Assembly: GCA_024403355.1 (NCBI GenBank)
Contig: JAKSRW010000018.1
Location: forward strand, 1 to 60,908
DNA length: 60,908 bases
Direction of reading: 5' to 3'
From: Lachnospiraceae bacterium
GTDB taxonomy: Bacteria > Bacillota > Clostridia > Lachnospirales > Lachnospiraceae
Shown: positions 25,720-33,700 of the stretch, piece by piece
Numbering within the stretch: position 1 is the stretch's first letter
Layout of the letters: each line of letters begins with the position of its first letter
Translations under genes and position numbers: made by a program
The notes under the pieces: model-generated
Database searches by the model: none
Told to the model about the DNA's origin: nothing
The model's input: only the letters and a program-made list of their open reading frames with translations

Positions 25720-27462
25720 ATGAGGAAATTTGGAAAGTTTTTAGGTGCGGCACTGTGCGGACTAATTATTGGCGCAGGTGCATTTGGAACAGTTAATGCT
25801 TCCGCAGCGGAATTACCAAAGCTTGATTTCAAGCCCAAGGCATTGAATGTTGAATATGGGGATAACTCGGATATTGCATCAAAACTCAATGTTATGATTC
25901 CCGGAAATTCAAAGTTAATAGAGCTGGGCGAGGCCAATGAAGCATATGTTTACACACAGGTGGACTGGAAGTTTTCAGAGAAGGATGACTGGAAATACGA
26001 TGCCGGCTGGGATAAGTTAGTTAGAAAAAATGAAGGAAGCAGCTGGGAATTCATAGACTTAGGCGTGGAATATGAATACGATGATAGTGATAGTTATTAT
26101 ACGTTTGATATGTTTTGCTTTGATAAGGCAGAAGATTATGACTGGTCAGGAGAATATGGCTGGTCAAATGTAGTTCCTGCTTCTTATCTTAAAAATATCA
26201 CCATCAAGGGTGAAAAATGCAATACTATAGACTGGAATAAGGTAGGCGTTGACATCAGATACCGTAATATCATCATAAGAACTGAGTATGATGAGGTACT
26301 TGATGAAGATGTGACCAAGTCAGAGGCTTCCGAGTGGAGTGATGTCGTAAGCTTTGGTAATTTTGCAAAGGATTACGAGGGAATCGATAATCTTTTGGTA
26401 AACCCTGATTTTGAAGACGGACTTGATGGATGGAAGGATCCTGATAAGGTTTGGTCAGCCGTTTATAATTCTGATACCGGTGAGCCTAAGCATGGTAATT
26501 TCCTGGTATGGCCTTATCTGGGTGCCGGACTTGAAAAGAAAACAACACGTATTTACCAGGATGTATCTCTTGAAAACTTCAAGACTGACGATACAGTTAT
26601 TTTTAACGCACTTATTTGTAACTATGATCAGCCACCTCATGATATGGGTAAGGTGACACTTGTATTCTACGATAAGGATGACAAGGTTATAAACTCTTAT
26701 GCACAGTCTCAGCGTAATCCTAACTGGAATTCACAGAGCTTAATCTGCTCTATTCCTGAGGGTGCAAAGAAGGTCAGAGTAAATCTTTGGGCTTATCGTT
26801 ATGTAGGTAGTGATATCGACGCATACTATGACTACTGCTCATTAGTTGTAAAGCCTATAAAGGTTTATCCCGTAGTTGTCACAGAAAAGAACAATAAGTC
26901 AAAGGTAAAGGCAGGCGATAAGCTTCAGCTTACTGCTGATAACTCAAAGACTAAGGACGCAGGCGCATATACCTGGTCAAGCTCATACAATACAGCAGCT
27001 ACAGTAGATGCAAATGGCCTTGTTACAATGCATACTGATGCTGAGGATGGCGTAGCTATTTATGCAAAGGATAATGAGTCCGGTGTTACAGGTGTTTACT
27101 GGCTTAATTCTTCTGAGGAGCAGAACGCAAGCAGTGTAGTAGATAACTCCGTAATCACTGATGATGGAGTAAAGAAGCCCGCAGGCGCAGCAGTGAAGAA
27201 GCTTACGGCCGCAAAGAAGGCACTGACAGTTACCTGGAAGAAGGTTGCCGGTGTAAAGGGCTACGAGATTCGTTATTCTCTGAAAAAGAACATGGCAAGC
27301 TCAAAGACAGTGGATATTAAGAAGGCTTCTACTGTAAAGAAGAAGATTTCAAAGCTTAAGGCAAAGAAGACCTACTATGTTCAGATCAGAACCTACGTGA
27401 TGAATGGAAAAACTAAGGTTTATTCAGACTGGAGCGCGGCTAAGAGCATTAAGGTAAAGTAA
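25720..27462 (+). CDS. Secreted multidomain protein with Big_2-like and fibronectin-III domains
   Basis: 580 residues from ATG 25720 (AGGTGGAG upstream). The signal peptide is about 1-27 (ends NASAAE). An acidic tryptophan-rich region (about 75-215) is followed by a carbohydrate-binding-like beta-sandwich (about 225-385, LLVNPDFEDGLDGW opening as in CBM4/9-like modules). A Big_2-like domain (about 395-470) and a lysine-rich fibronectin-III domain (about 490-580) close the protein. No catalytic motif or LPXTG is visible. Probably a cell-surface glycan-binding protein. A terminator follows. Confidence 0.7.
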   Translation: MRKFGKFLGAALCGLIIGAGAFGTVNASAAELPKLDFKPKALNVEYGDNSDIASKLNVMIPGNSKLIELGEANEAYVYTQVDWKFSEKDDWKYDAGWDKLVRKNEGSSWEFIDLGVEYEYDDSDSYYTFDMFCFDKAEDYDWSGEYGWSNVVPASYLKNITIKGEKCNTIDWNKVGVDIRYRNIIIRTEYDEVLDEDVTKSEASEWSDVVSFGNFAKDYEGIDNLLVNPDFEDGLDGWKDPDKVWSAVYNSDTGEPKHGNFLVWPYLGAGLEKKTTRIYQDVSLENFKTDDTVIFNALICNYDQPPHDMGKVTLVFYDKDDKVINSYAQSQRNPNWNSQSLICSIPEGAKKVRVNLWAYRYVGSDIDAYYDYCSLVVKPIKVYPVVVTEKNNKSKVKAGDKLQLTADNSKTKDAGAYTWSSSYNTAATVDANGLVTMHTDAEDGVAIYAKDNESGVTGVYWLNSSEEQNASSVVDNSVITDDGVKKPAGAAVKKLTAAKKALTVTWKKVAGVKGYEIRYSLKKNMASSKTVDIKKASTVKKKISKLKAKKTYYVQIRTYVMNGKTKVYSDWSAAKSIKVK

Positions 27463-27522
27463 TTTAAGGCATGTTAATGTAGATTAAGGCTTGGAAAAGT
27501 AAAACTTAATATGAGTGTTTAG

Positions 27523-27550
27523 ACGGCACCCTTTGGGGTGCCGTTTACTT
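27523..27550 (+). terminator. Intrinsic terminator
   Basis: A perfect stem ACGGCACCC/GGGTGCCGT with TTTG loop, then TTACTTTTG. Confidence 0.8.
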
Positions 27551-27607
27551 TTGTTATGAAAATACTAAGAATGTTTTCTTTTGCCATTAAATATTTGCTC
27601 CTTTGGT

Positions 27608-27670
27608 AAAAAAAATGACGGGGTATATCCCCGTCCGACGGTGGACCAGAGCCTTTCGGCTAGCCCAAAG
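27608..27670 (-). ncRNA. Candidate small RNA with its own promoter and terminator
   Basis: On the minus strand a promoter (27679-27706) would start an RNA of about 63 nt. It contains two short hairpins (GCCGAAAGGC; GTCC/GGAC) and ends in a strong terminator, GACGGGG/CCCCGTC (27617-27635) followed by A and eight Ts. No reading frame of note is in it. I cannot assign an RNA family. Confidence 0.6.
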
Positions 27671-27678
27671 TTAATTCT

Positions 27679-27706
27679 ATACTAGCAAATTTTTTGAAAA
27701 TGTCAA
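27679..27706 (-). promoter_or_regulatory. Promoter of the small RNA
   Basis: On the minus strand: consensus TTGACA (27701-27706), 16-bp spacer and TAGTAT (27679-27684). TATAGA at 19 bp is the alternative -10. Confidence 0.55.
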
Positions 27707-28093
27707 GATTTATATAGGTAATTGCGCATAAATATTATATGAAAATTTTATAAAAAGAATACTGAAAGAGAAAAATATGAGGAACTAAGAACCACCAAAA
27801 GAAACAAAAAATATGACATCCATGGTGTCGTCTCGAACGGAGTTGAGGCTATGGAAATGTTGAAAATCGTACAATAATATTTCAATAGTGGTGCATGATT
27901 AAACTGGATAACGATTAGTAAAACCAAGGAAAGTGTAGAAAGAAGTCGCACACAAAAATATGATAGTCTAGAAGGATAACGAAAAATGTTCAAAGATTAA
28001 CAATATATTAAGAATTCAGGATTTGATTGTAAAAACGGGTATTTAGGACTATAATATAAGTGAAAAGAAGTATAAATTTGGAGATGATATTTA
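27707..28093. other. AT-rich intergenic stretch
   Basis: About 390 bases of AT-rich sequence with no convincing gene. GGAG at 28080-28083 is the SD of the next CDS. Base composition is clearly lower in G+C than the genes before it, marking the start of an accessory patch. Confidence 0.4.
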
Positions 28094-28642
28094 GTGATTA
28101 CATTCAAAATAGATGAGTTTACTCCTTGTTTAAAGAAAGTTGAGACCGGCGAAATATTTGACACCGAAGTGGTGAGAATTAAAAGAAAAAGTTTTCTTGG
28201 TAAATTTAATCAGAAAACAGGCTGGTATGTAAATTGGAGTAAATTTCCTGAGGAAACAGAAATATATGCTCTGGTATTGAAGGGAACAATGGATATTCAA
28301 GGACTTGTTGCTATTCAGTATGATAAAGAAGCACAGGCTGTATATGTATTATGGGGATGTACTTCTCCAGACAATAATATATGGGAATATGGAAGAAAGA
28401 AATATGAGGGTGTTGGAGGTCATTTATTTGCAATAGCGTCAGATCTTTCAGTTAAAGCAGGATATGATGGATTTGTTTATGCAGAAGCTATGGATGAAGA
28501 CTTGTTAAATTATTATATTAAAGAGTTTGGAGCGTTACCTTTGCCACCAGTAAATAATCCTTACAGATTTATGATATCCGATGATATGACAGCAAAAATC
28601 AGGGAGGTGTATACTTATGAATGGACAGATGAAGAAATCTAA
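28094..28642 (+). CDS. GNAT-like protein of unknown function
   Basis: 182 residues from GTG 28094 (GGAG upstream). The middle part (YALVLKGTMDIQGLVAIQYD, then AVYVLWGCTSP and YEGVGGHLFAIASDLS) looks like the strand-and-loop pattern of an N-acetyltransferase fold, with a GVGGHLF turn where acetyl-CoA would bind. I do not recognise a precise family. It overlaps the next small gene by 26 bp. The AT-rich composition and pairing with a small partner suggest a mobile two-gene unit. Confidence 0.55.
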   Translation: MITFKIDEFTPCLKKVETGEIFDTEVVRIKRKSFLGKFNQKTGWYVNWSKFPEETEIYALVLKGTMDIQGLVAIQYDKEAQAVYVLWGCTSPDNNIWEYGRKKYEGVGGHLFAIASDLSVKAGYDGFVYAEAMDEDLLNYYIKEFGALPLPPVNNPYRFMISDDMTAKIREVYTYEWTDEEI

Positions 28643-28802
28643 ACGAGAAATTGTTAATGAGTATATTGCTCGAGTAAATCCATATGAAAAGCAGAAACCA
28701 CTTTCTTTTGATTTAAGAGGTTACGCAGCTTATGTTGCTGAAAATGGAATTAAAGCATCAGAAATTACACCTGAAATTATGAATAAATTTTCTAAGGCAT
28801 AA
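28617..28802 (+). CDS. Small hypothetical protein, 61 aa, partner of the GNAT-like gene
   Basis: 61 residues, lysine-rich start (MNGQMKKSKREIVNEY) and helical prediction by eye. GGGAGGTG lies eight bases before the ATG, a much better site than that of the gene it overlaps. The arrangement (overlapping pair, small basic second protein) is similar to a toxin-antitoxin pair, but no known antitoxin family is recognised. Confidence 0.55.
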   Translation: MNGQMKKSKREIVNEYIARVNPYEKQKPLSFDLRGYAAYVAENGIKASEITPEIMNKFSKA

Positions 28803-28975
28803 GCCTTTGGAGAGATATGTATCTGTAATATGAAATATAAAACACAGGAGGGATAAACCAATAACAGCAAGCACAAAAAGCCTTGCCAAAGGAATTGAAT
28901 AAAAATCAAAATGACTTGACTTGGCGAAGTGCGCTAAAAGTTTATCCTTTTTAAAAACGAATATAGCTTAAATAT

Positions 28976-29045
28976 AAGCACCAAGAATTAACAAATGCTT
29001 AGCGGTTATCACCGACAGATATTTGTTAGTTCCAGGTGCTTTTTG
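28976..29045. terminator. Long stem-loop terminator
   Basis: AAGCACC/GGTGCTT plus an inner AATTAACAAAT/ATTTGTTAGTT stem and a 22-nt loop, followed by TTTT on the plus strand. It separates the convergent genes. Confidence 0.65.
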
Positions 29046-29069
29046 TGTTTAAATGGGGCCACATTACCT

Positions 29070-30245
29070 TTACATATTGTTACGCAGATAGTCTATTAAC
29101 TCCTTCTTGTTATTCACCCCAACCTTTTCGCATATCTTTGCAATCCTGCGGATAACAGTCTGCTGTGAAATACCAAATTTCTCCGCAATAACAGCGTTGG
29201 ATAAGCCTGTCAGAACGTCGTAGATATAAGGGTAGTCGTCATCGGTAAGCTTGGGAATGAACTCAAATCTGTTCGAAGAGGCAACGAAAGCATCGAAATT
29301 CTTCTCATACTGAGAAATAATATTGCGACAATGCTTTTGAAATTCCACCGGATAAGCAGCAAGAACGGGAGACAACACCTTCGCAAAATACTTGTAATAA
29401 GTTACCAGCGGGAAATAAAATCTGTTTTCATAGGCAATCTGAACAGCCGCTTTGGCATGTTTTTCCATTAAGACTTTGTCCTGACGCAAGTAATAGATGC
29501 CAAGCAGATAGAGATGCATCATTTCCAAAGAGACCACAGAGCCGGTACTTTTTAATAAGCGCAGATTAAGCTCTAACAAAGCCGTATCTGCCGTTCCGAC
29601 ATGCATGGCTTCCATAGAAAGATTCATATATCCCACCTGCAAACAGGTTAATGGTAAACATTGATAATGAATATCTATGTTGTACACACGATTATTTGCA
29701 GCAGAGCCGATTGATTCCACGTAGGTTTTGAGTGTATCCAAAATGATAACCATATCATCTCTATGAGGGAAATCCTCCGCCATAAGTATCTGAAGCCGCA
29801 TAAAAAACCTTGAAAAATCATAGGGCTTATTCAATCCGATACAACAAATTCCGGCATTCCATAACGCTCCAAGCTCTGTATAAATATCATCAGGACTGCG
29901 AAGTATGGATTCCAATATAGGAAAAGCATCTGCAAAACGACATTCCAAAACAGCCGTTTCAGCAAGCAAAAGACTATTCTCCTCTTGTGAAAGTTGTGAT
30001 TGCTTAGACGAATTCCAGTCCGGACGATAATGATATAGAGGAAATGAGAATGAACCCTTTCCTTTTTTCGCAGACTTTGCGTGATTCGGTTTCAGCTCTT
30101 TCGGCTTCGTTGCACCGGCAGGAATCATCCAGCTTCTTCCCAGATGCTGAGCACCGGGAATACGTCCCTCATTAGCCAGTATTGTAATACGAGTGGGAGA
30201 GATTCCCCACTTAGCAAATGCTTCTTTTGTCGTAATAAATTCCAT
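29070..30245 (-). CDS. Transcriptional regulator: excisionase-like N-terminus and LuxR-type C-terminal HTH
   Basis: 391 residues from ATG 30245. The N-terminal 45 residues (ITTKEAFAKWGISPTRITIL, then GRIPGAQHLGRSWMIP) match the HTH_17/excisionase-type winged helix. A helical TPR-like middle (about 75-320) follows. The C-terminal GerE/LuxR-like HTH (about 335-391) contains LSNAVIAEKFGISQQTVIRRIAKI. This mix of an Xis-type reader and a LuxR HTH is found in many Clostridial regulators of unknown signal. A perfect palindrome in its promoter region (30261-30284) suggests autoregulation. Confidence 0.75.
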   Translation of the reverse strand: MEFITTKEAFAKWGISPTRITILANEGRIPGAQHLGRSWMIPAGATKPKELKPNHAKSAKKGKGSFSFPLYHYRPDWNSSKQSQLSQEENSLLLAETAVLECRFADAFPILESILRSPDDIYTELGALWNAGICCIGLNKPYDFSRFFMRLQILMAEDFPHRDDMVIILDTLKTYVESIGSAANNRVYNIDIHYQCLPLTCLQVGYMNLSMEAMHVGTADTALLELNLRLLKSTGSVVSLEMMHLYLLGIYYLRQDKVLMEKHAKAAVQIAYENRFYFPLVTYYKYFAKVLSPVLAAYPVEFQKHCRNIISQYEKNFDAFVASSNRFEFIPKLTDDDYPYIYDVLTGLSNAVIAEKFGISQQTVIRRIAKICEKVGVNNKKELIDYLRNNM

Positions 30246-30260
30246 AAAAAACCTCATTCA

Positions 30261-30284
30261 TTCTATTATGATTGCATAATAGAA
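30261..30284. promoter_or_regulatory. Perfect palindrome, probable operator
   Basis: TTCTATTATG, 4-nt spacer, CATAATAGAA, just upstream of the minus-strand regulator gene and overlapping its likely -10 region. Confidence 0.5.
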
Positions 30285-30479
30285 CAAAACGCCCTAAAAT
30301 ACAAGCCTTTTCCAAAAAATAGCTAAGAAAAACAATAAAATTCATCCTCTTTTGTAATAAAATCGGACCCGGTCAAGTCTTGTGGGAAAACACGGAAAAT
30401 GGCAAAATATAAAAGGACTTTCTATGCACTTTTACAAAGTGCAATATGATTTCAACAACTACTACGAAACAAAAAATAA

Positions 30480-30568
30480 TACAAAGAGAGGGCAAAGCAT
30501 TCGAAAGAATGCGACGCAAAGCTTAAGGATCTAACCTCAAAAGAGTATGATAGCCAGTTGCACAGGGA
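30480..30568 (+). promoter_or_regulatory. Cyclic-di-GMP-I (GEMM) riboswitch aptamer
   Basis: The segment matches the GEMM-I layout block by block: GGGCAAAGC, the GAAA tetraloop of P2 (TTCGAAAGAA), the signature GACGCAAAGC (30513-30522), the tetraloop-receptor side CTAACC, and the P3 return strand with ATAGCCAG. Compared with the well-known Vibrio Vc2 aptamer the same conserved blocks come in the same order. An intrinsic terminator follows directly at 30575, and the first gene after it is the giant surface protein at 30728, so its expression should respond to c-di-GMP. Confidence 0.88.
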
Positions 30569-30574
30569 ACGAAG

Positions 30575-30605
30575 CATTGTCATATTTTTTTGACAATGTT
30601 TTTTT
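30575..30605 (+). terminator. Riboswitch expression-platform terminator
   Basis: Stem CATTGTCA/TGACAATG with a T-rich loop, followed by seven Ts. It lies immediately after the aptamer and about 120 bp before the surface-protein start. Confidence 0.8.
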
Positions 30606-30727
30606 GTTTATAGAAACTCGCAAAGCGGAATCGAGGGTGGCACTGCGAGTAAGTGCTTGATTGATGGTCTTAATCTTGCGAAAAAGCAAGTGATTATAGA
30701 TAAAAATATTAACAAGGAGGTTTTTAC

Positions 30728-33700
30728 ATGAAAGAAAAAATATTCAAGAAAGGAATTACAAGAAGGCTGCTTAGTGTCGTTCTTGCGTTAGCAATGGTAG
30801 TTTCAACGGCGTCTTCTGTGACTGTATGGGCGTATGAGTATAGGGACATATGTACATGTGGGCATAGCTATGGTGCACACGAGCGGGGCGGCGGCGAGTG
30901 CAATACCTGCACGACGCAAGGCATTAGCAGTTGCGACCAATTCACATCAGCTGGAGACGGTTCAACAGGAGCATGTGTATATGCGTACATGAAAAACTAT
31001 TTTGGCAAAACTGGTTGGGTCTACTTGAATGAACGTTCCGGCGATGAGATGGCCCGGAAAATAATTGATTATGCTATGCAGTCCTGTGACGGGGATGTAA
31101 ATATGTATGTCAATAAAACATATAATCTGTATTGGTGTGGAACAGGCGGCTATCTGTGCTCGGATTGTGAGACTAAGTTGATAAATGAGGTAATAGGGAA
31201 GATTACTGCAATTGGAACAGTTGCATACACAACTGAATGCAAGGAAAAGATAGACGCAGCAAGAACAGCATATAATGCATTAACAGCTGCGCAGAAAGAA
31301 CGAGTAACAAATTATACGACACTTGCAGATGCAGAGAGTGAATATGCTAGTTTACATACTCATAGCTTTGATTATTCAGCAGATGGTTCAGTATTAACTG
31401 CAACATGTGAAAATGCGAGCGATTGTACTTTGGATGATGGAAAGGTAACATTAACCCTTTCAGCAAGCAATGCGCACTATTCCGGTAGTGCGGTAACCCC
31501 CACTATTAATTTTGGCAGTTCTACTGAACAGACAGCATGGACAGATGCCGGACTTACAGTGCCTACAGTTGCATCAATGAAGTATTATGCAACCGATGCT
31601 GATGGCAAAAAAACAGGTTCAGAAATGGCTTCAGTATCAGCTCTTGGCAGATATATTGTGGATGTTACTATCGCAGATATCGTTGATACAAATAGCAGTG
31701 CGATAACAGTTAGCTTTCCGTTCCAGGTTTGTCGTGTTGTAGTTACTGAGGATATCACAGATACATTTCAGTTAACCGGTATTAAAGCGGGAGATAAAAT
31801 TTACTTTGAACCCGCTGCTCCTGGGTACAAAGGTGTTTTTATGTACCATGGTAGTGAATTAGCTACTCCTGCGATGATTACTGAGTTAAGTAGTGGTGAA
31901 TATCATTCTGTTTATTGGACAGCACCGTTTGATGGTACATTAAGGGTAGGTACAGAAATGAAAATTAGCGACCGTAGCCCGAATATATGGATGCTATTTC
32001 TTGAATGCAGTAGTAGTACAGAGCTAATCAAACATGACGGACAGGCAGCTACACATACTGAAGATGGATGGATAGATTATTATGAGTGTCCGGACTGCCA
32101 TCTTTTTTATGAAGATGCTGATAAAACTACACTGATAACAATCCCTGATACTACTACATTTTTTTATGAAAATGACTTGGCTATTTATATGTCAAATTGG
32201 AAAGCTGAAGCCGGAAAGATAGCTAAGGGTCATGATATTTCATACACAGCAGAGAATGAGACAATTACGGTTTCATGTAGCAGAGATGCTTCTGAAGAAG
32301 TAACACTGACCATTATGGCAATCAGCCCGAGCTATTCTGAGACTAAAGTATATCCCGGTGCTAAAATCTTTGATGCTGATGGAACAGAGATTAAATCAGA
32401 TAATACAAATACATGGACATCATCAGTATTCGGCCTTAGTGTTCCGGAGATTAAATACTATAAAGCAACTTCGGAAGGTGGCACAGAAGGAACCGAGGAG
32501 GTTACTAATCTTACAGGATTAGCTCTTGGTAACTATTATGCGGCTGTCACAGTAGGAACAGTAACTGCTAAAAAGGCATTTAAGGTTCTTCCTCCTCATA
32601 CACATGCCGGCGGAACAGCAGGAGCAGGCATTGACTGGGATGGTGTAGACGCTCTTCCTTCAGTATCAGGAAATTATTATTTACTCGGAGATATTTCTCT
32701 GACTGATAGCTGGAATATCCCTACAGGTGAAGAAATCAATCTTTGTCTGAATGGATATTCAATTAAGAGAGCCAGTGGATTATCAGATGATAATCTGTTT
32801 TCTTTGATTAATATTGCTGAAAATGCAACACTTAACCTTTATGACTGTAAGGACAGCGGTAAAATCACCGGTGGTTTAGCATATAATGGCGGCGGTGTAT
32901 ATATTGGATATCCCGGTAACTTTAATATGTACGGCGGTAGTATACAGGGTAATACAGTAACCGACGGTGGTGGTGCCGGTGTGTATAATTACGGCGGTAA
33001 TTTCAATATGTACGCTGGTAGCATAGAGAGTAATACAGCAACAATCTTTGGTGTCGGCGGTGTGTATAATTACTACGGTAATTTCAATATGTATGCCGGT
33101 AGTATCAAGAACAACGCAGCTAAATTTAGCGGTGGTGTATATAATCTCGGCGGTAATATGAACATGTATGGTGGAATTATCACCGGTAATAAAACAACTC
33201 AACCTGGCGGCGGTGTGTATTCTGCCACTACCAGTAAGGGAAGCTTTAATGTGGGTGGTAAGGCCGTTATAAAGGGCAACAAGAGCGGCGCTGATGGCAG
33301 CGTTGATGATAATTTGCTCTTATACAATGAGTATGGCAAAAATAGTATTATAGGCCTTGCAGAAGGTGCTAATGCTCCGGCAGAAGGCATGGAAATCCAC
33401 TATACTGTAGGTAAATGGTCAATCGAAGAACAGCGTACGGTAGCAGGTACTCACGGTAACGATCCTATTACCATGGTAACGGGAGCTACAGCTGCTCAGA
33501 CTAAGTGCTTTATATCTGATAATCCTGATATGCACATTGTATATAACAATGGCGAATTAAAGATAATGCATGATTGGAACTATCTGACAGACGGAGCAGA
33601 GGTTAAGGCATATTGCTTTACCGGCTGCGAATCAGGTGCAGTAGATGCTGACCATGCGTTAGTACTTACACTTTCAGCAGAACCTGTGGAGTATACAGCA

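Noticed and set aside
27748..27993. Minus-strand hydrophobic frame of 81 residues
   Set aside because: No ribosome binding site; AT-rich DNA easily gives such hydrophobic frames.
30617..30660. AGGGTGGCACTGCG resembles the T-box antiterminator motif AGGGTGGNACCGCG
   Set aside because: One mismatch in the core, no upstream T-box specifier stem, and the downstream gene is a surface protein already behind a c-di-GMP riboswitch; a simple CTCGCA/TGCGAG hairpin explains it.
32876..33202. Antisense repeat-rich frame in the giant protein
   Set aside because: It mirrors the FNMYGGSI repeats of the real gene.
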